Positions 23,521-36,189 of a DNA stretch of 64,000 bases are shown here, one piece after another. Source of the DNA: Episyrphus balteatus (taxonomy: Eukaryota > Arthropoda > Insecta > Diptera > Syrphidae). Positions within the stretch are counted from its first letter, which is position 1, and each line of letters opens with the position of its first letter. The stretch is taken from positions 51,018,402-51,082,401 of the forward strand of contig NC_079134.1 of assembly GCF_945859705.1 (NCBI RefSeq), in the 5' to 3' direction. A program made the position numbers and the translations under genes. The notes beneath the pieces are model-generated. The model saw only the letters and a list, made by a program, of their open reading frames with translations. It was not told where the DNA came from and did no database searches.

Positions 23521-25285
23521 TCAAGAAACATTTATTGAAGATTACTTTAATAGGTTATCTTTAACTTTATTACCATATGTTAAGGTTTTTCAGATCTAAC
23601 ACGGTTAACCTTTTTTTAGTCAGTGATTTATTAATTTTGCTATGAATGAAACCATGAATTCTAGGGTTCCAGCGCCAAGAAAATCCTTCTTTCCCAAAAT
23701 TGACTTCGCTAGTACATACAACTACAAGGACATAGACTCCTCCGCTCTGGCACTAAATTGTTCCCGATGACCCCGTTTCGGTGATGAATCTTTATTATAT
23801 TTTCGTTTTTCCTAATTTTGTGACACATATACAAACACACTTAACACAGACAAATTAAGCTATAACAATGTTCTATGACCTTATAATATTATATTGTGTA
23901 GCGCCTATTTTCCTTAGGGATAAAATCTATCGTTCTTTCTTAACTTGATGGGAGCACACATCCTACATCGATTACTTTTTTGAGTACCTTTATTATACTT
24001 AAAACGTGTGGGACTATTATATTGGATGCAGACAATAATTTATCAATGAGGAAATAAATAGCGTAACCTAAGGGGGTCAAGAACTAACGTTTAATTCAAT
24101 ATTGTTTCAAGGATAACAATAATAGGATTTTGATGGGCGAATATGGAAGCTCTTTTTCGAGGGAAGTATATTGGTAATAAAAGCCCTCTGGGCCAAATGG
24201 CAATATATATTCTTCCTGATCCGTTTAGGTTCATTATAATGAAGCAAAAGCAATGGAATTGGGTATATTTATTATGGTATCAATCAGTGTTAGTGGGCAG
24301 TTGTAGTCATCATTATATTGGTTTTGAATTCATATAGGAATGTAAGTATCTCAAATGGGAATTCTATCATGTGTTAGGGAAGATATATATCTACCTATTT
24401 CTTGGATACTTTCGTCGAAAAAGGTCGTCGTTATTATGAGTTTATTTTATATTTTATTATTTAGTGCCTACTTAGTTCCTTAATATTTACAAATAAACAA
24501 AACTTTGGAGGACTTGTCTTGTAACAAGAAAGAATGGCTATTATTAAGTTTTCTAGAGATGAACTTTAAATGGTGATATATGAGATGTTTAGGCCAGAAA
24601 AATTGTCGCTGTAGGCGGTACAAGATCTTAGCGCCTCGACCATGCGAAGCTCTAGGTGTTTGATAAGCAAGAGCTATTGTTATGTCGGTGAACGATTATA
24701 AAACCATTCTTGTAATGGGATTCGCTGTACAATCCTTGACTTACCGTTCGATGCTAAGGACGCTGGAATATTGCGAGCTCACCTTGTAGGATCTGAGACA
24801 CCATGCGAATACAGGGTGGTTCCTTGGAACCGAAACCCAGGCGTTCTTTGGTAGGAAAAGAGATGACCAAAGTGCAGAATCGTATTCAGGAATTCGGCCC
24901 CTGGGAGATGGTTTCGATGCTGTCGAGGAGGTTGTTGGCTTGGAAAATACCACCTCTCCTCAATTCTCGAGAAACGGGATGAAGAGCAATTTAAAGCCTC
25001 TCGGAGAAATTTTTCTTTGAAGAATAGCCCGGAGTTCCATTAAAATCTATCGTTCTAGCAGCTCCCTGTTCGTCTTCAAGTCTAACACCACTCCACCTTT
25101 TATACCTGTTCCGGCACCCATGAACCTACAGCGTCCAACAAATCATCTTGAAGCTTGGGTTGAGACTCCACGGGCAGCTCCAAGACCGATGAGAACTCTC
25201 CATGAACGTCTACAAAATTATCACCCACGAGAGCTTTTATGTTCAAGCAGAAAATCAACGTTTTTGCTTTTTCAAAAAAAAAGGA
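23521..25285. other. Intergenic DNA with a GC-richer, coding-like stretch (24590-25310)
   Basis: 24590-25310 has higher GC and opposed ORFs of 60-70 codons on both strands, unlike the AT-rich surroundings. This suggests an old coding or retroelement fragment. I recognise no domain. Confidence 0.35.
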
Positions 25286-25294
25286 CTTCAATAG

Positions 25295-25527
25295 CATGGT
25301 AGAAGACAAGGTATGATCATTAGAGTCGCCATTTTACAAAATGGAGTAATAAGTTTTTGACCTTTAATTTGGCAAAGTCAAAAGCAACAACAATTTCCAA
25401 GACAAATTTGCTTACAACAACAATTTCAATGGGCAGCTGTCAAAAACTTTAGAAGCCATTTTTAAGTTTTGACAGTTCTCGATACGGACTTTTTTATAAT
25501 GACCATACCTTCTCTTTTTATACCATG
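25295..25527. mobile_element. 233-bp MITE, copy 1, with 9-bp target duplication
   Basis: Ends CATGGTAGAAGACAAGGTAT and the inverted ATACCTTCTCTTTTTATACCATG (inverted repeats of about 32 bp). A 9-bp direct duplication CTTCAATAG flanks it at 25286-25294 and 25528-25536. The interior matches 35940-36175 closely. Nine-bp duplications are typical of Mutator-like elements. Non-coding. Confidence 0.9.
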
Positions 25528-25536
25528 CTTCAATAG

Positions 25537-26660
25537 AGTCAGTCGACGTCCTAGTCTCGTCATCAATCATCAAAATATCTTCTAATAGCATCATAATTCA
25601 CTCAATAAAGGTCTTCCCGTTACCCGTTACCACATAACTTTCAATCTAAAACTCCTCGCTAAGTCATATTTAATAGTCAAATCAACAGAACCCATCATCC
25701 AAGCTTTGTGCATGGATGAATGTAAAATGATCTGATCATCATTTATGCTCATTAATGTTTTGTAGGCAGATTAACATGTTTAAGTTCACCATAGTACCAT
25801 TTATATGTACATAAATGTATACACCAAACCTACATACAAACCTATAAATGTCAGTGTTTCGACGAGAGTCTGCGAGTATTTTTTACTCGTTTCAGTCCCA
25901 TGTTTCCCCCCACTCTAGACACATCCCCCCCTATCTCGAATTTATTGAACCATTTCTATTTCGAAGATGTACATCCCTGTGTACAATGTGTAGGATGTAC
26001 AATTGTACATTCAATTTGAAATGCTAGCCGAAATATAGGAAAACATTCTCATATTATGATACAAATGTTTCTGTATATTCAACAGGAAGAACTTACTCGT
26101 ACAACGTCACAAATTGACAGTCGACATTTGCGTATGTTGGCAAAACGGACTAAAAGGACGAGGAATGGTGTAATTGTCTGTAAGCTGTGGCTTTCGGATT
26201 GAACGATGTACAAATGTTCCATTGCTGACAGGCAAGTTTGTGGTGGGGAAAGGGACTTTGGGCTTCGGGTTGAAGTTGTGTTATCCCTTGTCGTATCTCG
26301 TATATGGCTGTGTCACCACACATATGCCCTAACGAGTTCCAGACATTCTAATGTTATTGATTGGATTTACCGAATTTACACTTTGAATGTTTGATATTTT
26401 ACATTTATACAATTTATGTAACTAACTAGGTTTTGATGAAATTTAAATACAAAGTTATCAAAACTACAAAAAAAAACTTTAAAGATTTAAATAGAATAAA
26501 CTCATCCGAAAATGGAACGTTACCTCGCGTTAATAAACTAATATAAAAATTAGATTGTTAAAATTCCTTCTTTCAGGTTTTCGATTCAATCTATAAACCA
26601 TAAAAGACGACCGTTCTAATGAAATGGGCCAAAGATAAAGATGATTATCTATAACTCGAT
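25537..26660. other. Intergenic DNA
   Basis: No gene is recognised. Overlapping TACATAAATGTATACA- and TGTACA-type words near 25,800-26,010 are noted without interpretation. Confidence 0.4.
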
Positions 26661-26664
26661 TGGG

Positions 26665-26900
26665 TCAATTCACTTTAACATTAAAAACGCTACGGATTCC
26701 CAAAATATCACAAACACCATCCGATGCAACGAAGCCATTGAACATGGCCCAGGAAACAGTTTCCTGTTAAAATTGCTTATGCAATCACCATCAACAAATC
26801 CCAAGGCCAAACACTATAAAGACTAGATTATACTTGCCTGATTCTGTATTTGGTCAATGAAAGCTTATGTGATTTTTCAAGGGTGAAAATATTTTCTAAA
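26665..26900 (+). pseudogene. Helitron helicase, C-terminal fragment
   Basis: Frames include KIAYAITINKSQGQTL and, shifted, LYLPDSVFGQ. They are preceded by an IPKI..TPSDA-like stretch and followed by a DFSRVKI relic of the AFSRV motif. This order is characteristic of the PIF1-like helicase of Helitrons (rolling-circle transposons). It has several frameshifts and stops and no Rep/HUH domain nearby. It is a different, more eroded copy than the one at 39,990. Confidence 0.7.
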
Positions 26901-27229
26901 ATTTGTATAACCATGAAGGAAACGGTAAAGCAAATCTTCAAGAATGATTGGTTAATAATATCGAACATTGTATTTAAAGAAGTTCTACTAAATTTTGAAT
27001 GACTTAACGTAAGTATCTACAAGAAAACCTTAAAAAATAATGTACACCTCGCTCGAACTCAATAAGGAAAAAATTATTAAATCTGTGTTTACCTTTCGTG
27101 TAATTGTTCAAGTCAAATAATAAATGATGGAGTCTTACAGAATGCACAAAGCATGCAAGACGTTCCAAAACAAAATAATGCAAATGTAGAAGTCATGTCC
27201 AATTCAAATTGCGTGGTACATAAAATAAT

Positions 27230-27670
27230 TTAAGGGTGTTCCAATATTTGAGCACCCAGGACCCAGATATAAAAAATGTAGTAAATACATTTAAACCTAG
27301 GATACAGAAAATTATTTTTGATGATCCTAGCTTCCTTGCTTCCTTGTCGAGAAAGATATGACTTTCTAATAAGGTGCCTAAGGTTTGATGGCAGGGAATC
27401 GAGAGTACAAACCATACTGACGGATTCATTTAAACCAATGCGAAAAATAGGACTTATTGAATATACAATGTCAATGTCAGTCTAATTACATCCCTGGAAG
27501 CTACCTAACCATTGATGAACAATTGCTTGTGTTCCGCGGTCGCTGCAAATTTAAAATGTACATTCCCAACAAAGTGGCCAAGTACGTTCTAAAAATCGAA
27601 TGATGTGTGATAGTGGGACCAAATACATGGTTGATGCCATTCCTTATCTTGGAAAATAAATTATAATTAA
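27230..27670 (+). pseudogene. piggyBac-type transposase fragment
   Basis: Shifted frames contain RCLRFDGRESRVQT, then YIPGSYLTIDEQLLVFRGRC, KFKMYIPNKVAKYVLKI and GTKYMVDAIPYLGK. These are the diagnostic core of DDE_Tnp_1_7 (piggyBac) transposases, including the catalytic aspartate in TIDEQL. N-terminal and C-terminal parts are missing and several frameshifts occur. piggyBac elements insert at TTAA; no terminus is found here. Confidence 0.85.
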
Positions 27671-27879
27671 AGAAAATAATGTGCAGCTACATAACCTTCC
27701 GTCCTCCCACTGGGGTGTGAGATACGACACGAAAAATTATGAACCGGTACAATTTTTCTCAGCCATACCAAGCCTAAGTATATTTAATTTTTCATTTTCT
27801 CCAATAGAAGAAGGCGTTTTGAGGAAAGGCTATTGTTAGAAACCATCTGAAGGTTATTAAACGAACCTGATTTGTTTTC

Positions 27880-28480
27880 CGGTGATAATTGGGACTATAA
27901 TCCTGATAATGTAGATGAGCATAGTCTGAATCCGAGAGTGGGGAAGAAGATGAGTAGGAAGGAGCATATCCTGCCTCACTACAGAAAGTGGTTGGCGGTA
28001 GAAAAATGGAACTTGGGAGGCATCTAGTACAAAACCTTATCAGACATTTACCATGTTCAAGGCTAGAAACATTTTACATTTTACGGACGAGATTTTTGGC
28101 AAAGTGGTGAATCATAGGAACTAGCTTAGGTATAGGGCGGGTCTATTCAGTAAGTAATGAAATATTGAGATCATACCAAGGACCAACGGACATCACGGAA
28201 ATAAAAGCTTTTATAGGCTTGCTTTAAAATTACACCTTCAAAATTACACCTCAGCGAATTGTGTAGGATTTGATTGGGGAAATCTATTTTTCGACGATGT
28301 CACAGCATATCGATTCGAATGCCTACGTTTTGATGATAAAAGGAACAGAAATAAACGCAAAGTGAATGCAAAACTGCACCGATTAGTGAAATATGGGTTC
28401 TACTTAAAACAAACTGTAAAACATTATATATAATTCTTTGGCTCTTTCGAGTATTGTACAATTGACGAGCAGTTGATGTA
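27880..28480 (+). pseudogene. Second, distinct piggyBac transposase fragment
   Basis: Begins with an acidic segment (GDNWDYNPDNVDEHSL), then TDITEIKAFIGLL, YRFECLRFDDKRNRNKRK and FEYCTIDEQLM. These follow the order of piggyBac from the N-terminal domain to the first catalytic aspartate, with many stops. It repeats the TIDEQL motif already present at about 27,500, so it is a second copy placed right behind the first. Lysine-rich traces continue to about 28,960 without a clear motif. Confidence 0.75.
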
Positions 28481-28489
28481 ATTGTCCTT

Positions 28490-31130
28490 TCCGAATATAT
28501 TTGGCATTTAAGCCAAACTAGTACGATATCAAATTAATGATGTTGTACATGTACAAAAAACCTTAAATACCAACAAAACCACCAAAAATAAATGTGTTAA
28601 CTCCTGAAGTCATTTTTACACTCGACAGAGCTAATGTCAGCAGTAAAAATGAGATGCATTATTCCTCCTTTCCTATACGCTGCCGGTATTAATATTGAAT
28701 TTAACGAACTCGTATGCTTTTAAGAAAAGACATTGCTCAAGGACTGAAGGATAACTTTAAAACACACGATAAATTTAATCAACAAATCACACAAGATCAT
28801 TTTTGTAGAGCAGTTAATTTCCTCCAAAAAAATTAATGAACAAAAAACGAGTCGGTCAGCACCTTCCTTTTCTACGAAAGAAAATTATCGGGAAGTTTTC
28901 GTGGATCTGCAAAGAACATTACAGTGGATAATTGGTTCTCATTAGTGCAACTCTTCCAGATGACATTGACACAGTATAATCTGACACTCTTCGGAAATGT
29001 TAACTGGAAGGTGCTGCCATTATACCTACTAAGGCCTACTTAACTACTTACCTACTCAAAAAACTGAAGCTGCGCCTTTAGATATAAAAGTAAAAAGATT
29101 ATTTTTTAATGTAGGCCATATTTTAGAATTAAGCATTTAAACAAATTATTATTTATTATTTAACTTATATTAAATGTAAAAATAAAAAAATACAAAAAAC
29201 TGTTGCATGAAGTTAATTTGTTCTCTTCCATTTTATTCTGAGCGAAATGACACTTTCAAACTCTTCGGATTATCCGCTTTACTTAAATATAAAATATTAT
29301 GTGAGATTATTACCGTACTCATTTCGCATTAAATTGTTTCAAACGCGATCATCGGAAACTAAAAGTAATTTTTATTTTTTACTAATAAACAATTAAATAC
29401 CATCGTTTTAGCTTTAATTAATTTAAAAGTCATAATTCATGGGAGTATTGCATTTGCAAGAACCTATTAATGCAAATATTTCAATATAAAAGTAAACACC
29501 AGACACATAATATCGGTACAAAAAACCACTGCCATAACGTATAAAGTACAACAATTCAGAAGTGCAAAAATCATTCGAATATGAAGCAATAAAAAAACTC
29601 TGTCGTTTTATTAAACAACCTTCAATAAAGAGCCAATGCAATGTTTGGACTGAATCAGGGTTCGGACTTCTCCAAAACACTTTTTATACTTTTGTATTCA
29701 ATTTTTTTTTCACAAAAATATTGCTCAACTTCTTCGTGAACTGTCTAGCATCTGTTCCCCACCACAAGAACTTTTGTTGATTTCATATTTAAATACAACT
29801 TTTAGAATCCGAATCCTGCTCAGTCTAAATGTAGATGGAGCGGAGTAAATCCGCACACCACAAATAAAAAAGATGCACCATGGACTGCATAACACTGTTT
29901 GCTTTTCTCTGGTCTTACTACTCTTGGCGCAAAAAAAATAAATTTTCAAAAGAGGAGAAAAAAAAATTAATAATAATATTTATGTCCTAAGTAATTAAAT
30001 TTATTTTCGTTCTGGCTGCACACTCGTGTTGAAGTTGGTAAAAGCTTCTAACAGAAGTCAAGCTCCTTCTAGAGCCATGACATGAACGAGAGTCTATACC
30101 TACTGACCATTTAATTATAAAATATTTTGAGGTTTTCTGGCCGTTGTTATTCTTGTGTTTGTTGGGAGCCATTCAAAAGCCTGATAAGTGACCACAGTCG
30201 GCGGCTGTAATATGCAGTAAATCCTGCACTATGATGGGAAAGGACTTATGAATACAGAAATGGATACACCTGCATAATAAACGAGAGCGAAATTTTCAAT
30301 TGCAGTTGTAGTAGAGTTTCATCATCATGTATATAAGGAGTGTGCTGAATGAAGAGGGTGGCACTTAAGCTCTTACCACTCAAATCCTGCGCGACAGGGC
30401 AGCTGGAATAAATTAATGCAATTAGTTTGTGATTTAACGCATTTTGGGAGAAATAAAATTGTTGCATTTTAAGAGACATAAACAAATTGTGGTTACTTTT
30501 AATTGAAGAGAAATTTTATACAATTTTGTATGAACAAATTTAATTAGTTGGGTTAATTTAATACCCAAAGAGATTACAAACGATGAAGCGTCCTAAGGAA
30601 AAAAGGCTTATATCAATTTTTTAAAGTTTTTTGATGAGTGCATTTTACTGACAAAATTATAATGAGCCATGTGCTACGGAAAAATATGTGCAAAATTATA
30701 ACAGTAGTTTAAAAACCCTCGCAAAAAAATACAATTCTTTCAGCTAGCAATATTGAATGGTGCAGAAATCTGTCTTTCAGATACGTGATTATAGTCGCCG
30801 CTACCTTCCAGAAATCCCAAAAATTGAAGATAAAAAAGTAATGAATTTAAACAAAAAGAGCCATATTCATTGGAAGATATCGAAGCTTCAATAAATTTGT
30901 ATGTTTTGTTAGCAAATTGTTTATCGTACCTGGAGAACTCAATTGTGAGGAACATATTATAACGTTAGGGTCAAGATCATCGCCAAATGATGAGAGTGAT
31001 ATTCTAGAATTATAACTTTAACATCACAAGCGAAGCATTTCCAAGAACATGAAACAATGTAGAGCAGGCATTATTGCTTTGTGTCTGTGCTACTGTTTCC
31101 TTAATCTTTCAACATTTTTCATTTTGAAAA
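28490..31130. other. Intergenic DNA
   Basis: No supported gene. 28,500-28,960 may hold the eroded C-terminal part of the preceding piggyBac copy. The remainder is AT-rich with only motif-free ORFs below 90 codons. Confidence 0.4.
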
Positions 31131-31134
31131 TTAT

Positions 31135-31851
31135 TTTCGTCTATATAGATTTCAGTTACCCCGCCAAGATTACTTATAAGATTCATAAATTTATTATGTG
31201 GAAAAAGAGGCAAAACAGGCATGGCAACCAAAGCTATACATATAGAGGTCGTATCAGATTTGACCTCAATGGCTTTCATAGCAGCTTTAAAAAGGTTCGT
31301 GTCTCGACGAGGACTATGCTCGAATATATATTCAGATTGCGGAACGAACTTCAAAGCAAGAAAGGCAAAGGAAGCAGCTCCAAACATAGCAAATTATTTA
31401 TCGAACTTAAACATAAACTGGCATTTTAACCCACCTGCCCCGCTTCACATCACGGAGGATTACTACAGTATGCACATTCGAAGAACTCACGACATTAACC
31501 TAACCTTATAGCATCAAACTCCACGTTCAGACAAAGATGGGAACATGTCCAACAAATTAATCAACACTTTTGGAATAAAGGTGGTCAACGGAATATTTGA
31601 ACCGTCTCCAACAACGCCCTAAATGGCTGACCAATGAACAAAGTCTTAAGGTTGGAGATGTTGTCCTTATAAAGGATGAAAACACTCCACCGACTCCTTG
31701 GCCTTTAGGGGTAATAGAAATGATTCATCCCGGAAAGGATGGATTAGTACGAATTGTAACGGTCCAAACAAGATTCAGCACTTGTCGAAGACCAATTGTG
31801 AAAATTTGTCGTTTACCGATCGACCAAGTCGAAATTATAACGACAACATGA
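31135..31851 (+). pseudogene. BEL/Pao retrotransposon integrase fragment
   Basis: 31206-31440 reads ATKAIHIEVVSDLTS, then FVSRRGLCSNIYSDCGTNF (second catalytic aspartate in YSD.GTNF). It then loses the usual glutamate-containing segment. After a frameshift, 31597-31851 gives LQQRPKW, VGDVVLIKDENTPP, WPLGVIEMIHPGKDGLVRIV and a PIVKICRLP ending, the C-terminal module of BEL/Pao integrases. Gag, protease and reverse transcriptase are absent upstream. Frameshifts near 31,210, 31,430 and 31,590 make it non-functional. Confidence 0.88.
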
Positions 31852-31961
31852 AACCAATTTTTACTAATATTTTGTCCATGTGTTGTTTGTAGTAGTTACA
31901 TGTCGTGCCGTACATATCAAATTTTCGTACATATTTCTACAATGAATCTCTTTACAGAATA

Positions 31962-32519
31962 ATGAATATGCAATCCAAATGGGACGATATGGATTACATC
32001 GCCATCCTTGAGGATATAAGATTTTCGCCACCCACCATTTCAACTGCATTGGTCGAATTGATCCAAGAAAATTAAAAGTGGTCTTCTGAGGTGGAAAACG
32101 AACTTGAATTTATATCGAATAATTAGCAGATACAAATCCATGAAAGCGAAGTTATACCAATTCCGGTCACCATTAATGGGTCGACTATACACTCTCTCGA
32201 TCGATTACGGCCATCAACCAATGTCCAGGAAATAAAAATGCGGATATACAATGACTTTCAAAAGTTCATAACCCGCAAAGGTGATGAACTCTTCATCAAT
32301 AGAGATACGCTGAGTAGACTCGATTTTGAAAGAATCCAAAATAGTAAGCGCAAACAATTCACGGTAAACCTACTTGACAGATACCAAGTCAAAGTGAATG
32401 TCAACAAAGCTGAAAAGGTTGTTTTTCACCACCATCATTGCCGTGGCATTGAAAAAATAAAGGAAAGAATTCTTGAACGACCACGTTTAACGTGGGTAGA
32501 ATGTTCAACCACATATTAA
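31962..32519 (+). pseudogene. Unrecognised 185-codon reading frame with two in-frame stops
   Basis: One continuous frame from ATG 31962 to TAA 32517, broken only by TAA at 32073 and TAG at 32124. Features: an acidic N-terminus (MNMQSKWDDMDYIAILEDIR), a central IPVTINGSTIHSLDRLRP, a basic MRIYNDFQKFITRKGDEL, then VNKAEKVVFHHHHCRGIEKI and a basic tail. AATAAA follows 7 bp after the stop. It starts 110 bp after the BEL/Pao integrase and precedes an LTR-like promoter, so it may be an accessory ORF of that element or an independent retrocopy. I do not recognise the family. Being nearly open suggests recent loss. Confidence 0.5.
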
Positions 32520-32877
32520 GATTCAAATAAAAACATTTTATAACTTCATAAAAAATGAATTTTAATTAATACTGAATCAAAACAATTTAACTATTTATTG
32601 AAAAATCTTGTTTTTTTTTATTACAAAACATATTGACAATATAAACATTTAGTCTAGGAGCAATAATTTTATAACAAATTATCCAAAATCTTATTAAAAA
32701 ATTTAATATTTTATAATTGTTAATAGATCACCAGAGTGTGAAAGAGACAAACATATATAACGATAACAACAAACATTCTTATGAAAGCTAAGCAGCTGGA
32801 GAAAAGTGCTGCCAAATCTTGTCATCTTTACTAGATTTCCACAAAATTGAGTGGCAGCACCAAAAGCTCAAACAGAG

Positions 32878-32885
32878 TATAAAAG
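32878..32885 (+). promoter_or_regulatory. TATA box of an LTR-like promoter
   Basis: TATAAAAG, with an initiator-like TCACTC about 30 bp downstream (32908-32913). It sits in a block (about 32,735-33,300) following the BEL/Pao relic and the broken frame. TATA plus initiator at this spacing is usual in insect retrotransposon LTRs. I cannot delimit the LTR because no second copy is in the window. Confidence 0.45.
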
Positions 32886-33309
32886 GACGACAAATTTGCA
32901 AGGAAAATCACTCTCTTCTGATACTTCAACCAATAAGGATCATCCACACGATTGAAAGTTGCAAATCAATTTGAAATACTTTCACGAATTATACTTGAAA
33001 CAAATATATTTTGATATAATTTTAACAAATTAATAATTAACAATAAAAAGTAAAGAAAAGGTGTAAATCGACTTTGAAATCGATCGATGGTCGTTCGAAT
33101 TTAATTTCGAAAAGCCCTTTTTTAGTTGTAATTACTAGTAGTTAATTAACATAAATTAATATTTATAATTAAATTCGATTGGAAAGCGATTGATGACAAT
33201 ATACGTCAAGCACCAATCATTCGAAAGTATGTAGTTGTGAATATTTAATTTAAGTAGTTAAATCGTATTCAATCATTTTTAGGTAATAAAACGGTTAACG
33301 AAAAAGAAT

Positions 33310-35280
33310 TTCAAACCCTTTGTAAAAAGTCTTAATGCAGTTTTAATATCAATTGTTATGGTTGAAGAAGTGATCGGGGGCATTTTAGGTATTTGAGGTA
33401 GGTATTTGAGCAAATAAAGCTTAATTGATGAGAAGGTAGAAAAACACAGCCTTTTTTTTTTGGGATAGAAAATATGTTATATTAACTTAAGAACATTAAA
33501 TTTACTTTAAATCAACTGTCACTAAACTTTTCGATAAATAGAAAACAATAAATAAAAATACAGACTAAACGTCTCTTTTTTAATCGATAAATTCTTTACC
33601 ACAATCGACAAATAAAAGAGATTCATCCGATTGCGGATATCCACATGACCTCATTCTTCCACCTTCGTTTCTCTCCTAAACCAACACAGAAAAAAAAAAT
33701 ACTGCATTTTAGTACCGCAATCTAATCCACTTCTATAGGTCGCAGACAGTTTCAAATCCCTTTTTTTTTTGCTTTTAACCGATTTTCACTCCTTTTTCTC
33801 GACTAGAGCTATTTATACCGTTGCCACTATCTAGTATATACCTACAACATCCAATGAGACTTCCAAATCCAATCCAATCAAACGAATGTAAATCCTTTAA
33901 TTAAGATTCAAAAAAGTTTTTCTCGAAATTGGAGGGAAAATCGATTTAAAACCTTTTGTCGTTTAGAAATAGATAAATCTTGCTGGTGTGTGGTTTTTTT
34001 GTGTGTTTCTTTTTATTCATTTCTGTGTGTGTTGCTTTAATCCATTACTCTTGACATCTTTTATCAGGACACAGCGACGATGAGGATGCTATAAATGGTA
34101 TAAATGGGAATTCAATAGACAATTATGGTTCAACCCCATCAACGTTTTATGTAGAAAAAGGACTCTGCCTCGACCAAAAAAAAAAAAATATTAAGTAAAA
34201 GTTAAAAGCCGCAAGGAGAAAACACACGGCACTCAGAATAATTCACAAAATCACATACATATATGATATATAGTCACATAGCCAGCCACATAATACAAAA
34301 TCGTAGTAAAAGCAACAAAAAAAAAAGTCAACGGGCAAGGACGCAGCCTGATGGCTAACCATTTTTCGTTGTTTACACGTCCATTAATCGAACAAAAGGA
34401 TTAACTTTGCATACCTGAGCGCAGGAAAGCTTTTTCGAGACTTCCATCATTCATTCAATTATGATGGAATGATGGTAGCTGGTGGCTTCTTTTCAGAAGA
34501 TATAGGGAGAGCGCATATATGTCGAAGGGAGACTCGTCCTTCCTGCAGGATAATACTTAGTCCTGAGTGTTTTTCGATAATTTTATTTGTTTTAATTTTT
34601 GTTGTTGTTGTTGTTGTATTTGTCGAACTCTGATGTATTGGGACGTGAATTTATTATTTTTTGTGGGTCTATCTTGTCTGTTGTCGGTCAACATGAAAGA
34701 GGCTTTGTTAAGGTTGTTCAGTGGTCAATTCGATTGGAAATTAAAATTTATACAATTAATTGCCGCCCTACCGAGATTGACAAACAACAAAGAGGAATTC
34801 CTATCAGAGAACGTTGCTATTGCTATCATGTACTTGTAATTAAGAATCATATGTAAATCAACCTTCCCCACAAAGGGCATATATTTTTAAATGATTGGAA
34901 GATCACAGAGACGGACTTTTAGTTAAGTACGTACTTACAATGCCATTTCTTTGACACAACCTCATTTGGTCGTTGTAAGGATTAAATGCAGGGACTTTGA
35001 GCCGCTGTACGATTTTTCACTAGGTCGACGCCAATATAATGCCCGTAGTCTTGTCGTTGAATTAACCATCTCCTTTAGTCTCGGTTTTCACGAGGTATTC
35101 TGACTTTCAACGATTTTTGGTCGGCTTTTTACGATGTAGTGCCGGCTTAACATTAATCTTGGATCTCTTAAAGCTGGCAGGACGAAATCCCAATGGTATC
35201 AAGCTTTGAGTGAAACATTCTCAATCATAGGTACATACATTTTTTTGCAGTTTTTACTTCATTTTTGTTATTTTCAATTT
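33310..35280. other. Intergenic DNA
   Basis: No gene is recognised. Contains poly-T/A tracts and a TTG microsatellite near 34599-34617. Sequence around 33,900-34,560 is more complex and looks like ordinary intergenic or intronic host DNA. Confidence 0.4.
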
Positions 35281-35289
35281 ATTCGTTTA

Positions 35290-35665
35290 TCCTGGACGTG
35301 GATTAGTTGTATGGTGGAGCTGGTCATGATTCTTTTGTTTGGAGACATTCAAAAGAAAGATATTTTTTGGAAAATTAGTTTGACTCTACCAAAGTGAAAA
35401 CTACATACTATTGTGGGTGATTCTTCTGCATACCCTTTCGACGCTTGGTACATCACATCATTAATGGCTCCTGGTATGGCTCCAGAGAGGCTGTTCACTC
35501 CAAAGTACGTACGGAGCACTATTGAAAGGGCAATAGAAGTATTAATGGGACCATGGCGAATCGAATACTCAGTTATAGCGAAAGAGTTAGGTATAGCCGT
35601 GAAAAGCATGCTTGCTTTGGAAACTTAAGCCTGTGCACTGCATAATATACCGAAAAAGTCTATAA
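35290..35665 (+). pseudogene. HARBI1-like transposase, C-terminal fragment
   Basis: Contains HDSFVWRHSKERYF (HARBI1 consensus HDS...S), then VGDSSAYPFDAW with the catalytic aspartate of VGD. It continues MAPERLFTPKYVRSTIERAI, EVLMGPWRI, and ends in a frame-shifted CALHNI. This is the DDE core to the C-terminal LHN motif. Two frameshifts and lost residues make it inactive. Together with 23,340 it shows that Harbinger nucleases, the class that cuts TWA targets, once resided in this region. Confidence 0.8.
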
Positions 35666-35939
35666 AAATAAAGTTGGGTGGAAGAGTGTTTTTTCGCGGA
35701 CAAGAAGGAGGAAGTGAAGGTCAAAAATATACAGAAAAAAATTGTTTGTCGAATACCATCATATGACACAATGACACATGTTTTCAAGGTATTTTCTTAT
35801 GCTGAATCTAATGGCATAAAAATAAAGTCAATACGATTGCTCTAAGTAAAGTTACTGCCGAAGATTGCTTGTTTTTTTACTTCAACAAATAAAATATAAC
35901 TGAAACCCATGTGAAAAACATGATGCACTGATCAAATTC

Positions 35940-36175
35940 CATGGTATAAGAAGACAAGGTATGATCATTAGAGCCGCCATCTTACAAAATGGGGTAATAA
36001 GGTTTTGACGTTTGTCATTTGGCAAAGTCAAAAGCAACAACAATTTCCAAGACAAATTTGTTTACAACAACAATTTCAATGGGCTGGGCTGTCAAAACCT
36101 TAAGTAGCCATAAGTTTTGACAGTTCTCAATACTGGGTTTTTTCTAATGATCATACCTTCTCTTTTTATACCATG
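35940..36175. mobile_element. 236-bp MITE, copy 2, with 9-bp target duplication
   Basis: Ends CATGGTATAAGAAGACAAGG and the inverted TCTCTTTTTATACCATG. A perfect 9-bp duplication ATCAAATTC flanks it at 35931-35939 and 36176-36184. Very similar to 25295-25527 along its whole length. A Mutator-like MITE family is the simplest reading. Confidence 0.92.
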
Positions 36176-36189
36176 ATCAAATTCGGCAT

